Below are positions 1 through 7,724 of a DNA stretch of 64,000 nt, piece by piece. Both the position numbers and the translations under genes were made by a program. How positions within the stretch are numbered: position 1 is the first letter of the stretch; each line of letters begins with the position of its first letter. The notes beneath the pieces are model-generated. The model searched no databases. It saw only the letters and a list, made by a program, of their open reading frames with translations, and was not told the origin of the DNA. The DNA comes from Amycolatopsis echigonensis (GTDB lineage: Bacteria > Actinomycetota > Actinomycetes > Mycobacteriales > Pseudonocardiaceae): the NCBI RefSeq assembly GCF_014174495.1, contig NZ_JACJHR010000036.1:20668-84667 (forward strand), read 5' to 3'.

Positions 1-583
1 GGACCGGGGTGTCGCCCTCGTCCTCGACGCGGAGGACGCGCTGTTCAGTGAGGTTGAGGTGCGCGACCAGGCCCTCGACCGGATGCGCCCAAGGGCTGTC
101 GGTGCTGTCCTCGCGCAGGAAGGTGAGCGAGCGGATCACCCGGCCGGTCTCGTCCTCGCGGCCGAAGTAGCCGGGGGCGAGCGGGGCGCAGAACGCGTGC
201 TCGATGCGGTCGCCGAGACCGCGGCGCCGCATGGCGGCCTGCCATTCCGGGGAGGCCTTGGTGATGGCCTCGGCGAGGTCGTACTCCTCGAAGAGATACG
301 GGGGCTGACCCTCGCCGCACTTCTCGTGGCTGACCAGTTCCCCGGCGGTCACCGAGACGACCGCGTCGGCCGATTCGCCGGTCGCGGTGTCGAGCAGGGT
401 GAACTGGATCCGGCGGTCGGTCCGGGCCCCGGCCAGTACGGCGGCCTTGTCCGGCTCGACCGGGAGGACCTGCGGAAACCGGGTCGTCTCGGTGATCAGG
501 CCGTGTGTCTCCAGCACTGCCCGGCCGGCGGCGAGCTCGTCGGCGGTCAGCGGGTCAAGGGGGTGCGGGTGTGCGTTGCTCAT
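1..583 (-). CDS. Primary (copper/TPQ) amine oxidase, N-terminal part, cut by the window edge
   Basis: The frame opens with ATG at 583 and runs leftwards without a stop for about 194 residues until the sequence ends. It begins HPLDPLTADE and then matches the N2 and N3 substrate-channel domains of copper amine oxidases (roughly residues 8-95 and 100-190; for example the APGYFGREDE stretch and VEGLVAHLNL near the edge). The catalytic domain with the topaquinone tyrosine and copper histidines, normally after residue 200 of about 640, lies outside the window, so activity cannot be judged. The family oxidises primary amines such as tyramine or phenylethylamine to aldehydes, releasing ammonia and H2O2. 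It lies near a FeaR-like AraC regulator, MoaF and a homoprotocatechuate ring-cleavage operon, which fits an aromatic amine as substrate (inference). A motif shared with those genes lies at 654-685. Confidence 0.88.
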   Translation of the reverse strand, partial: MSNAHPHPLDPLTADELAAGRAVLETHGLITETTRFPQVLPVEPDKAAVLAGARTDRRIQFTLLDTATGESADAVVSVTAGELVSHEKCGEGQPPYLFEEYDLAEAITKASPEWQAAMRRRGLGDRIEHAFCAPLAPGYFGREDETGRVIRSLTFLREDSTDSPWAHPVEGLVAHLNLTEQRVLRVEDEGDTPV

Positions 584-653
584 GGTGTCCCTTCGCGCTC
601 CTCGCCGCAGTGTTCGCGGAGGCCCGGGGGAAGCGGTAGCCGGGTGCCGGGGG

Positions 654-685
654 TCGTGCGGTCGCTGACAACAAGGATGCACTCG
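654..685 (-). promoter_or_regulatory. Candidate operator upstream of the amine oxidase (weakest of three related sites)
   Basis: This stretch lies 71 bp upstream of the amine oxidase start. On the minus strand it reads AGCGACCGCACGA after a CATCC/GTTG core. It resembles the stronger sites at 8951-8994 (importer) and 10247-10281 (moaF). The moaF site has almost the same distance to its start (74 bp). It is a candidate target of the AraC/FeaR-like regulator at 10276-11223; this is inferred only from similarity and position. Confidence 0.35.
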
Positions 686-707
686 TTGCCAACCCCCGGA
701 GGGTCCG

Positions 708-1442
708 TTGCTGCAGGATTGCGGAATGCGACTCGACCTCTCCGGCAAAGCCGTGCTGATCACCGGGGCCGCGTCCGGGATCGGGCTGGCCTGCGCGCGG
801 GCGTTCCTGGAGGAGGGCGCGCGGGTCGGAGTCCTCGACCGGGTCCGGCCGCCCTCGTTGCCGGGCGACGTCGTCGCGGCGCGGGCGGACGTCACTGACG
901 AAGGCCAGGTCGCCGCGGCGGTGCGGCTCGTGGCCGAGTCGTTCGCCGGGATCGACGTGGTAGTCGGCTGCGCTGGGATATCAGGGCCGGTCGGGCGGCC
1001 GCTCGCGGAGACCGGCGCCGAGGAGTTCACCGCGGTCCTAGCGGTGAACGTGCTGGGCCAGTTCCTGGTCGCGAAGCACGCTCGGCCCTGGCTGGGAGAC
1101 GGGAGTTCGATCGTCTTCCTGGCCAGCGATTCGGCTTTCGTGGGCGCGCCGGGAATGGTGCCCTACTGCGCTTCGAAGGGCGCGGTGGTGTCGTTGACAC
1201 GCGCCCTTTCGGTCGAGTTCGACGGCGTACGGGTCAATTGCGTGTGCCCGTCGGTGGTGGACACGCCGATGGCGCGAGGGGATTTGGGGAATCTGCTGGA
1301 CGAACCGGGATTTCCGGTGCAAACGGCCGACGACGTCGCCCAGCAGGTGCTGTATCTGGCTTCCGCGCGGTCGCGGACGGTGAACGGACAGGCCTTGCTC
1401 GCCGATTTCGGCGTCTCCGCTCGGTCTGGGTTTCCTGCTTGA
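708..1442 (+). CDS. Classical short-chain dehydrogenase/reductase (SDR)
   Basis: An NAD(P)-dependent oxidoreductase of the classical SDR family, about 240 residues. Counting from the ATG at 726, it has the cofactor motif TGAASGIG (residues 13-20), a GCAG motif in place of NNAG (81-84), a serine near 134-136 and the catalytic YCASK (Tyr147, Lys151). Two starts are possible. TTG at 708 follows GGAGGG at a short spacing of 4 nt; ATG at 726 gives the normal SDR N-terminus but has a weak ribosome binding site. A second SDR gene follows after 10 bp on the same strand, so the two are probably one operon. The substrate cannot be read from the sequence. Being next to the amine/aromatic genes, it may act on an aldehyde or alcohol intermediate (inference only). 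Confidence 0.85.
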   Translation: MLQDCGMRLDLSGKAVLITGAASGIGLACARAFLEEGARVGVLDRVRPPSLPGDVVAARADVTDEGQVAAAVRLVAESFAGIDVVVGCAGISGPVGRPLAETGAEEFTAVLAVNVLGQFLVAKHARPWLGDGSSIVFLASDSAFVGAPGMVPYCASKGAVVSLTRALSVEFDGVRVNCVCPSVVDTPMARGDLGNLLDEPGFPVQTADDVAQQVLYLASARSRTVNGQALLADFGVSARSGFPA

Positions 1443-1452
1443 AAGGGAAGGA

Positions 1453-2256
1453 ATGACGATGGCAGACAAGCGGGTCGTGGCGATTACCGGCGGCGGGACG
1501 GGTATCGGGGCTGCGGTTGCTCGGCGGTACGCCGGCGAAGGCGCGCAGGTGGTGGTCCTGGGACGGCGGCGGGAACCGTTGGAGAAGGTCGCGGCGGAGA
1601 CCGGCGCGCACGTGATCGCTTGCGACGCCAGCGTTCGGCAGGACGCGGAGGCGGCGATCGCGGAGGTGCTCGAGAAGTACGGGCGACTGGACGTGATCGT
1701 GGCCAACGCCGGCGGGCACGGGCTGTCTTCGGTGGTGGACACCGGGGACGAGGAGTGGGAGATCGCGCTCCGGTCCAATTTGTCCAGTGCGTTCGTGTTT
1801 TGCCGATCAGCGTTGCCTTCCCTGGTGGAAAGCGGCGGACAGGTCGTCATTGTTTCTTCGCTGGCGGGATTGTTCGCCGGGCCCAATGTCGCGGGATACA
1901 CGGTGGCCAAGCACGCGTTGATCGGGCTGACTCGGTCTATTGCCCGGGATTACGGGCCGCGCGGAGTCCGGGCCAACGCGGTGTGTCCGGGCTGGGTGCG
2001 CACGCCGATGGCGGACGGGGAAATGGAGCAATTCGCCGAGGCGGCCGGGTTTGACGGCGGGCATGACGAGGGGTATCGGCGGGTGACCGCGGAGGTGCCG
2101 CTGCGGCGGCCTGCGGAGCCGGAGGAAATCGCGTCCATTGTGCGGTTCCTCGGATCTTCGGAGTCCTCGTACATCACCGGCGCGGTGCTGGTCGCGGACG
2201 GCGGCGCGCACGCGGTTGATCTGCCTACGCTGGCGTTCGAGCGCGCGGGGATGTAG
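1453..2256 (+). CDS. Classical short-chain dehydrogenase/reductase (SDR)
   Basis: A 267-residue SDR oxidoreductase. Visible motifs are TGGGTGIG (12-19) for cofactor binding, ANAG (84-87), a serine pair near 135-136 and the catalytic Tyr149 and Lys153 (YTVAK). The C-terminal segment ITGAVLVADGG is typical of the family. The ATG at 1453 follows AAGGGAAGGA; an ATG two codons later (1459) is an alternative. It lies 10 bp after another SDR gene and is probably co-transcribed with it. The TGXXXGIG signature with a 267-residue length is like 3-oxoacyl-ACP-reductase or glucose-dehydrogenase-type SDRs, but the substrate is not predictable. The long C-terminal tail after the ADGG motif (about 17 residues) is slightly unusual. 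Confidence 0.88.
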   Translation: MTMADKRVVAITGGGTGIGAAVARRYAGEGAQVVVLGRRREPLEKVAAETGAHVIACDASVRQDAEAAIAEVLEKYGRLDVIVANAGGHGLSSVVDTGDEEWEIALRSNLSSAFVFCRSALPSLVESGGQVVIVSSLAGLFAGPNVAGYTVAKHALIGLTRSIARDYGPRGVRANAVCPGWVRTPMADGEMEQFAEAAGFDGGHDEGYRRVTAEVPLRRPAEPEEIASIVRFLGSSESSYITGAVLVADGGAHAVDLPTLAFERAGM

Positions 2257-2519
2257 CTCCGTACTGGCCGGATGACATTCGAGGGGGACTGGGCGCGAGG
2301 CCACCCCCTTCCGCACCGTCGAACAGGTGCTTGGTGGCGATCGTGTCCGACGTCAGCCCCGTGCGTCCTGGGCTGGGCGACGGTGTCCGCTGGTTACGCG
2401 GAAACCCCGACGGATCCGGGTTCGCGATCAGCGGCATCGCGGCGACGACACCTCCCGCCGCAGCGGACTCGCCCGAAGGAGACCCGCTTCCCGGCCGGAT
2501 CGACCGCCCCGCCGCCGAA
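2257..2519. other. Intergenic stretch without a recognisable gene
   Basis: This 263-bp gap lies between two convergent genes. Short open frames exist on both strands (for example a minus-strand frame of about 70 codons at 2225-2437), but none resembles a known protein or has a convincing ribosome binding site. It may be a decayed remnant. I see no clear terminator hairpin in it. Confidence 0.4.
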
Positions 2520-3206
2520 TCAGCTTGATTCGGCGAGGGTCCGGAGCCATTTGGTCAGCAGCTGGGTTTCCGCGGCGCCCAGGATGTCCGGGTTCGCCGC
2601 GGCGTACTCCAGCACGCGGTGCATCTCGGCGTGCCGGTTGCCGGTGGCAGCGGTGCCGGTGATCGCGGCGATCGCGCCTTCCCGGACCGCCACGGACAGC
2701 GCGCGGTCCTCCTCGGCGAGGATGATCTGGCGCAGCGTGACCCCGATGTTGGCCACGAGGATGTGCGCGGCCGCCTGGTCCGGAGGGACTGTCAGGCGGC
2801 CCTGGTCGGCGGCGGCCTGGGTCAGGGCGCGCAGCATCGCGCTGGGCCGTTCTTGCGCCTCGGGCGCGTGGCCGGGGTGGACCTTGCCGTACATCAGCGT
2901 GTAGAAGCCGGGGTTCGCGATCCCGAAGGCGACGTGGGCGTCCCATCCGTCGCGCAGGTCCTGGATCGGGTCGCCGGACGGCTCGTGCGCGCCTTTTTCC
3001 GCCAGGTACAGGTCGAAGCCGCGTTCGACGACCGCGTCCAGCAGGCCCTGTTTGCTGCCGAAGAAGTGGTACAGCGTCGGCATTTTCACCCCGGCCTGTG
3101 CGCAGATCGCGCGCAGCGAGATGTCCTCGCCCGGCGTCGCGGCGACCTGCTCGGCGGCGGCGTCCAGGAGCCGGGTCCGTGTATCCGCGTTCGCAATCTG
3201 TGTCAC
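2520..3206 (-). CDS. TetR/AcrR-family transcriptional regulator
   Basis: A 228-residue one-component regulator with an N-terminal TetR helix-turn-helix (about residues 10-57; ISLRAICAQAGVKMPTLYHFF is the DNA-reading part) and a variable ligand-binding C-terminus. The GTG start at 3206 has no obvious Shine-Dalgarno sequence, so the message may be leaderless. It is divergent from the SDR gene at 3277, and the 70-bp gap between them holds a perfect palindrome (3229-3241) that is the natural operator candidate. The likely role is autorepression plus control of the SDR-NTF2 pair; the ligand is unknown, perhaps the SDR substrate. Confidence 0.9.
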   Translation of the reverse strand: MTQIANADTRTRLLDAAAEQVAATPGEDISLRAICAQAGVKMPTLYHFFGSKQGLLDAVVERGFDLYLAEKGAHEPSGDPIQDLRDGWDAHVAFGIANPGFYTLMYGKVHPGHAPEAQERPSAMLRALTQAAADQGRLTVPPDQAAAHILVANIGVTLRQIILAEEDRALSVAVREGAIAAITGTAATGNRHAEMHRVLEYAAANPDILGAAETQLLTKWLRTLAESS

Positions 3207-3228
3207 ACCGCTATGGTAGTCCCTGTTG

Positions 3229-3241
3229 CACTGATACAGTG
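3229..3241. promoter_or_regulatory. Candidate TetR operator between divergent tetR and SDR genes
   Basis: The sequence CACTGATACAGTG is a perfect 13-bp palindrome (CACTG-ATA-CAGTG). It lies inside a larger region of dyad symmetry that includes CTGATA...TATCAG. It sits in the short divergent gap where both promoters must lie, which is the usual place for a TetR operator. Confidence 0.6.
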
Positions 3242-3276
3242 GTGCATATCAGCGATAAAGAGACGGAGGGGTCCTC

Positions 3277-4032
3277 ATGACCGACCACACGCTCAAGGGC
3301 AAGAACGTCCTCGTCGCCGCCGGGGCGAAGAACCTGGGCGGGCTCATCAGCAGGCAGGCCGCCGAGGCCGGTGCGAACGTCGCGATCCACTACAACTCCG
3401 AGCAGACCCGTCCGCAGGCTCAGGAGACGCTCGCCGCGGTCGAGGCCGCGGGCGGCAAGGGCGTCGTCCTGACCGGCGACCTGACCGTCCCGGCGAACGT
3501 GGAGAAGCTGTTCGCGGACGCGGAAGCGGCGCTCGGGAAGATCGACGTCGCGGTCAACACGGTGGGCAAGGTGCTGCGCAAGCCGATCGTCGAGACCACC
3601 GAGGACGAGTACGACTCGATGTTCGACATCAACTCGAAGGCCGCGTACTTCTTCATCAAGGAGGCGGGCAAGAACGTCGCCGACGGCGGCAAGATCATCA
3701 CGATCGTGACCAGCCTGCTCGCGGCGTTCACCGACGGGTACTCGACCTACGCGGGCGGCAAGAGCCCGGTCGAGCACTTCACCCGGGCCGCGGCCAAGGA
3801 ATTCGCCTCGCGCGGGATCTCGGTCACCGCCGTCGGACCCGGTCCGATGGACACGCCGTTCTTCTACGGCCAGGAAACCCCGGAGCGGGTCGAGTTCCAC
3901 AAATCGCAGGCGATGGGCGGGCAGTTGACCAAGATCGAGGACATCGCCCCGATCGTGTCCTTCCTCGCGACGTCCGGCTGGTGGATCACCGGGCAGACTA
4001 TCTTCGCCAACGGCGGTTACACCACCCGCTGA
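3277..4032 (+). CDS. SDR-family oxidoreductase
   Basis: A 251-residue SDR protein preceded by a good GGAGGGG ribosome binding site. The catalytic Ser146, Tyr158 and Lys162 (YAGGK) are present and the C-terminus ends in the usual ITGQTIFANGG. The cofactor loop is unusual: residues 14-22 read AAGAKNLGG rather than TGxxxGIG, a variation seen in some divergent SDRs, so cofactor preference is uncertain. The gene is divergent from a TetR regulator and is followed after 28 bp by a small NTF2-like gene, so the two plus-strand genes are probably an operon repressed by that TetR. The substrate is unknown. Confidence 0.87.
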   Translation: MTDHTLKGKNVLVAAGAKNLGGLISRQAAEAGANVAIHYNSEQTRPQAQETLAAVEAAGGKGVVLTGDLTVPANVEKLFADAEAALGKIDVAVNTVGKVLRKPIVETTEDEYDSMFDINSKAAYFFIKEAGKNVADGGKIITIVTSLLAAFTDGYSTYAGGKSPVEHFTRAAAKEFASRGISVTAVGPGPMDTPFFYGQETPERVEFHKSQAMGGQLTKIEDIAPIVSFLATSGWWITGQTIFANGGYTTR

Positions 4033-4060
4033 GATTCGCCGCTACAGCAAGGGAAGCGCA

Positions 4061-4390
4061 ATGTCCGAAGTGGAAATTCCGGAACCGGTGGCGTCGTTCG
4101 TCGACGCGGTGAACCGGCACGACGACGCCGCGTTCCTGGACGCGTTCACCGAAAACGGCGTCGTGGACGACTGGGGCCGGTCGTTCTCCGGGCGCCAAAA
4201 GATCAAGGAATGGAGCGACGTCGAGTTCATCGGCTCGCGCGGAATCCTGACCCCGGAGGAGGTCACGGCCTCCGGCGACACCGTCACCGTCGTCGGGGAC
4301 TGGCGCAGCAATCACGCCAACGGCCGGTCGAAGTTCGTCTTCGAGGTCGACGGCGACCGGCTCGCCAAGATGACCATCCGGGAAGGCTGA
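4061..4390 (+). CDS. SnoaL/NTF2-like small protein
   Basis: A 109-residue protein with the pattern of the NTF2-like superfamily: an N-terminal helix with FVDAVNRHDDAAFLDAF, then DWGRSFSGRQKIKEW, and a series of beta strands ending in FEVDGDRLAKMTI. Members act as small isomerases, cyclases or hydrolases, or bind a ligand without catalysis. The ATG follows AAGGGAAG. It lies 28 bp after the SDR gene and is probably in the same TetR-controlled operon, perhaps acting on the same small molecule. No specific function can be assigned. Confidence 0.8.
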   Translation: MSEVEIPEPVASFVDAVNRHDDAAFLDAFTENGVVDDWGRSFSGRQKIKEWSDVEFIGSRGILTPEEVTASGDTVTVVGDWRSNHANGRSKFVFEVDGDRLAKMTIREG

Positions 4391-4396
4391 CCGGCC

Positions 4397-4433
4397 GGGG
4401 TGTGGGCGTCCCGCCGCGGAACGCCCACGCCCC
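4397..4433. terminator. Hairpin terminator between convergent genes
   Basis: Arms 4397-4409 and 4421-4433 form a 13-bp stem (GGGGTGTGGGCGT against ACGCCCACGCCCC, one G-T pair) with an 11-nt loop. It lies between the stop of the NTF2-like gene and the stop of the minus-strand ABC ATPase, so it can end both transcripts. It has no long T-run, as is usual in actinomycetes. Confidence 0.65.
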
Positions 4434-4436
4434 GGG

Positions 4437-5132
4437 TCAGGTGGTGCCCAAGTACGCCTGATGCAAGGTGTCCGGATTGTCCAGCAAAGGCTGGGATTCT
4501 CCCGCGTAGGTGACCTTGCCGGAGGAGACGACCAGGGCTTCCTGCGCGACTTTCAGTGCCAGGTGGGTGAACTGTTCCACCAGGAGGATCGCCGCGCCCG
4601 CGTCGGCGAACTCGGTTACCGCAGGGAGAAGCCTGGTGAAGACGGCGGGTGCCAGTCCCAGGGACATCTCGTCGATCAGGAGGAACCGGGGCTTCGCGGC
4701 GAAAGCCCGGCCCAGGACCACCATTTGCTGCTCGCCGCCGGACAGCAGCGCGGCAGGCGAGTCCTTGCGTTTCTCCAGTTCTGGGAAGAGCGCAAGGACT
4801 TCTTCCACGCCCGCCGGAGTTTTGGCGGTCAGCCGGAGATTCTCCAGGACAGTCAGGCTGGCGAAGACCGCCCGTCCCTGTTCCACATGAGCCAAACCCA
4901 GTCTCGCTCGGGCTACTCTCGAGTGTTTCGTGACGTCGGTCTGTCCGATGTGGATACGACCGGTCGCTGCCGGGAGCACCCCGGACAAGGCTTCCAGCAG
5001 GCTGGTTTTGCCCGCACCATTGGGACCGACCACCGCGGTGATCTTGCCCGGTTCCAGAGTCAGGCCGACTTCGGCGATGACGGGGCCCGCACCGCGCGTG
5101 ACGGTCAGGTTTTCGATTCGCAGCGTGCTCAC
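4437..5132 (-). CDS. Branched-chain-type ABC importer, second ATPase (LivF-like)
   Basis: A 231-residue cytoplasmic ATPase of the HAAT/Liv class. It has Walker A GPNGAGKT (36-43), signature LSGGE (130-134) and Walker B FLLIDE (150-155), and the family-typical EQ following the signature. The GTG start at 5132 overlaps the stop of the upstream permease-ATPase fusion by 4 nt, so translation is coupled. It is the last gene of an operon reading 8903 to 4437 (binding protein, LivH, LivM-LivG fusion, LivF). It powers import together with the ATPase half of the fusion, and its intact signature motif matters because the partner ATPase has a degenerate one. The substrate is inferred from context: an aromatic amine or phenylacetate-type acid rather than leucine. 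Confidence 0.92.
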   Translation of the reverse strand: MSTLRIENLTVTRGAGPVIAEVGLTLEPGKITAVVGPNGAGKTSLLEALSGVLPAATGRIHIGQTDVTKHSRVARARLGLAHVEQGRAVFASLTVLENLRLTAKTPAGVEEVLALFPELEKRKDSPAALLSGGEQQMVVLGRAFAAKPRFLLIDEMSLGLAPAVFTRLLPAVTEFADAGAAILLVEQFTHLALKVAQEALVVSSGKVTYAGESQPLLDNPDTLHQAYLGTT

Positions 5133-6847
5133 AGCATCTCCGTTTCGCCCAGGTAGGCCTTCAGAACCGCCGGATCCGCCAGCACTTCCGCCTGCGGGCC
5201 GCTGGCCAGCACTTCGCCGAAGTCGAGCACGGTCAGGGTGTCGCAGACCGACCGGACCAGGTCCAGATCGTGTTCGATGATCAGCACCGAGACGCCGAAC
5301 CTGGCAGGAACCTGGCGCAGGCGTTCGCCGAACGCGATGTGCTCCTCGTGCGGGAGCCCCGCCGCCGGTTCGTCCAGGAGCAGCACCTGGGGCTTCGCCA
5401 TGAGGTGGCCGACGACTTCGATCAGGCGGCGCGCGCCCACGTCGACCCGGTCCAGCGGGGTCGCCGCCGGCGGGCAGCCGAAGAACTCCAGCGCGGCGGC
5501 GACTTCGGTGGCGGGCGGTCGTCGGCGGGCTGCGAAACGGACGTACGCCTCGATGGTGAGGCCCGCTGGGACCCGGTCTTGCTGGAACGTCCGGCGCAGG
5601 CCGGAACGGGCTCGTTGCGTCGGGTTGCCGGTGAGCGCACGGCCGGCCAGTTCGACGGTTCCTTCGGCCTGGGGCAGGAAGCCGCTGATCGCGTCGACCA
5701 AAGTGGACTTTCCCGCGCCGTTCGGGCCGATGACGCCCAGGACTCCGCCCTTGGGGACAGCCAAGTCCACTCCGGACAGTGCCTTGACCTGACCGAAGGT
5801 GACGCTCAGGCCGCGGACGACCAGCACCGGTTCGCCCGGCGGCAGACGGGGAGGTTCTTCGTCCAGCGCGGTGATCTGGACTCCGGCACTGGCCCTCGAG
5901 CGGCGACGCCACAGTTCGCGGATCGCGGTCCCCAGGTTGCCGCGTCCGGCCAGGGCTTGGATGCCCAGCAGGCCGAAGATCACGTAACCCCAGTCTTGCG
6001 GGACTCCCCATCGCTTCAACAGCTCCGGTACCGCGACCCACAGGACAGCGCCGAAGATTGCCATATCAATCAGGTGTGCGCCGGACATGATCGCCAGGAC
6101 GTACAACGCCAGCGACTGCAGCGGTGCGAAGCTGGTCGGGAAGGCGAACCCGACCTGCGCGGTCAGCAGACCGCCGCTGATGCCGCCCAGAGTGGCGCTG
6201 ACGGCGAAGGCGGAGAGCTTCGCGGTACGGACGCTGGCTCCGGCCGCAGCGGTGCCGCGTTCGGAGAACGCCACCGCGGCCCAGCTGCTGCCCCACGGAC
6301 CGCGGCGCAGGAAGTGCACGAGCAAGGCGCAGACGATCAGGACGACGACGCAGAGCAGGAAGTACGCGTTGTCGTCGGCGACCAAGGACGGGCGGTCCAC
6401 CGAGACACCGTCGGTGGTGCCGGGGAACTGGATTTCCACCAGGGTGACGTCGGCGGCCGCGGCCAGTCCGAGCGTCACCACCGCCAGGTTGATTCCGCGC
6501 AGCCGCAGCGCGGGGAGTCCAATGAGGACACCGACCACGCCCGCCGCGAGACCGCCCAGCAACAGCCAGAACAGGAAGCCGCCAGGGGCGTGCGCTACGT
6601 TCAGCGCCGAGACGACCCACGCGCCGATCGCGCCGAACGTCAGCTGGCACAAGGAAATCATCCCTGCACTGCCGGTCACGACGCCTAGGCCGAGCAAGGC
6701 GATGGCGGCTACCACGACGCTCACGCCGAGGTAGGCGAAGTAGCCGTTGAGGCCGACGGTCAGGCCGATACCGACCAGCACCGCGACGACCGCGACGACC
6801 AGTGGGGTTCCGAAGCGGGACACCGCGCCCCGGTCAGCGAGCTGCAT
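5129..6847 (-). CDS. Fused Liv-type permease and ATPase (LivM-LivG)
   Basis: A 572-residue protein joining two importer parts. Residues about 15-310 are the LivM permease with roughly eight to ten hydrophobic segments. Residues about 340-572 are a LivG ATPase with Walker A GPNGAGKS (374-381), a Q-loop near 422 and Walker B LLLDEP (490-495). The ABC signature, normally around residue 470, is degenerate: the region reads DRVDVGARRLIEV instead of an LSxGQ-type motif, so this half may have a weakened ATP site with LivF providing the complementary one. LivM-LivG fusions are known in actinobacteria. The start at 6847 overlaps the end of livH by 14 nt and the end overlaps livF by 4 nt. Confidence 0.92.
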   Translation of the reverse strand: MQLADRGAVSRFGTPLVVAVVAVLVGIGLTVGLNGYFAYLGVSVVVAAIALLGLGVVTGSAGMISLCQLTFGAIGAWVVSALNVAHAPGGFLFWLLLGGLAAGVVGVLIGLPALRLRGINLAVVTLGLAAAADVTLVEIQFPGTTDGVSVDRPSLVADDNAYFLLCVVVLIVCALLVHFLRRGPWGSSWAAVAFSERGTAAAGASVRTAKLSAFAVSATLGGISGGLLTAQVGFAFPTSFAPLQSLALYVLAIMSGAHLIDMAIFGAVLWVAVPELLKRWGVPQDWGYVIFGLLGIQALAGRGNLGTAIRELWRRRSRASAGVQITALDEEPPRLPPGEPVLVVRGLSVTFGQVKALSGVDLAVPKGGVLGVIGPNGAGKSTLVDAISGFLPQAEGTVELAGRALTGNPTQRARSGLRRTFQQDRVPAGLTIEAYVRFAARRRPPATEVAAALEFFGCPPAATPLDRVDVGARRLIEVVGHLMAKPQVLLLDEPAAGLPHEEHIAFGERLRQVPARFGVSVLIIEHDLDLVRSVCDTLTVLDFGEVLASGPQAEVLADPAVLKAYLGETEML

Positions 6848-7694
6848 CCCACACCTCCTTGCGCTGAGACCACACGAGCAGGCCGACGATGGCCAGGAAC
6901 GGGACGAAATTCCGCACTACCGAAAGCTGGTCGACCTGCGCGAGCGCGCCCTGCAGCATGCCGAGCACCAGCCCGCCGACGACGGCGAGGTCCAGCCGGC
7001 GGAACCCGCCGAGCAGGGCCGCCGCGGCCGCGGGCACGACCAGCATGGCCAGCGAGGTGGCGTCGTTCGATTGAGACGGGGCGACGATCACGATGATGAC
7101 CGTGCTGAGCAGGCCGGTGGCGCCCCAGATGGCGGCACTGAGCCGTTTCGCCGGGATGCCCAGCAGTTCAGCGGTCGTCGGGCGTTCCGACAACGCACGC
7201 AGTGAGATGCCAACTGGTGTCTTTGTCAGGATCAGCCGCGCGGCGAAGGCGATCACCACCGCCAGCGCGACGGTCACCACCGTCACCTGGCTGATCACCA
7301 CACCGCCGAGGGTGAAGGCCGGACCGGCCAGCAACGCCTGGAACGGCTGCGGTTTGTTGCCGAACAGGATGAACGACAACGAGATCAACAGCAGCAGCAC
7401 CGCGACGGTGACGGCCGAGCGGGTGCCGGTGCCTGCTTCGGCCAGCCAGGTCGAGACGACCCAGCCGATCAGCACGCTCAGCAACCCGCCCAGCAGCACG
7501 CCGAGGACCACTGCCAGCCACTCCGGCAGTCCGCCGCGGACGGACAGCGCCACCCCGACGTAACTGCCGAACATGCCGGTGGCCGCCTGGGCGAAGTTGA
7601 CGACCCGGACCAGCCGGGACATCAACGTCAGGCACACCGCCAGCACCGCGTAAAGCCCGCCGGCAGCCAGCCCGGCCAGCGCTCCCTGCACCAT
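6834..7694 (-). CDS. Liv-type ABC importer permease (LivH-like)
   Basis: A 286-residue integral membrane protein, hydrophobic over almost its full length, with the LivH/LivM permease motif including SERPTTAELLGIPAKRL, the cytoplasmic loop that contacts the ATPase, at about residues 165-185. It starts with MVQGALAGLAAGGLYAVLAV, the usual LivH N-terminus, and is preceded by GGAGAC. It lies 30 bp after the substrate-binding protein gene and overlaps the next gene by 14 nt, so it is the second gene of the importer operon. It forms the transmembrane channel with the LivM half of the downstream fusion. Confidence 0.92.
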   Translation of the reverse strand: MVQGALAGLAAGGLYAVLAVCLTLMSRLVRVVNFAQAATGMFGSYVGVALSVRGGLPEWLAVVLGVLLGGLLSVLIGWVVSTWLAEAGTGTRSAVTVAVLLLLISLSFILFGNKPQPFQALLAGPAFTLGGVVISQVTVVTVALAVVIAFAARLILTKTPVGISLRALSERPTTAELLGIPAKRLSAAIWGATGLLSTVIIVIVAPSQSNDATSLAMLVVPAAAAALLGGFRRLDLAVVGGLVLGMLQGALAQVDQLSVVRNFVPFLAIVGLLVWSQRKEVWDAAR

Positions 7695-7724
7695 TGCAGT
7701 CTCCTCTGTCCAGAGTGGATCGGG

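Noticed and set aside
2225..2437. A 70-codon minus-strand frame in the gap between the SDR and TetR genes
   Set aside because: No family similarity, no ribosome binding site, and overlap with the SDR stop. Reported only as an unassigned gap.
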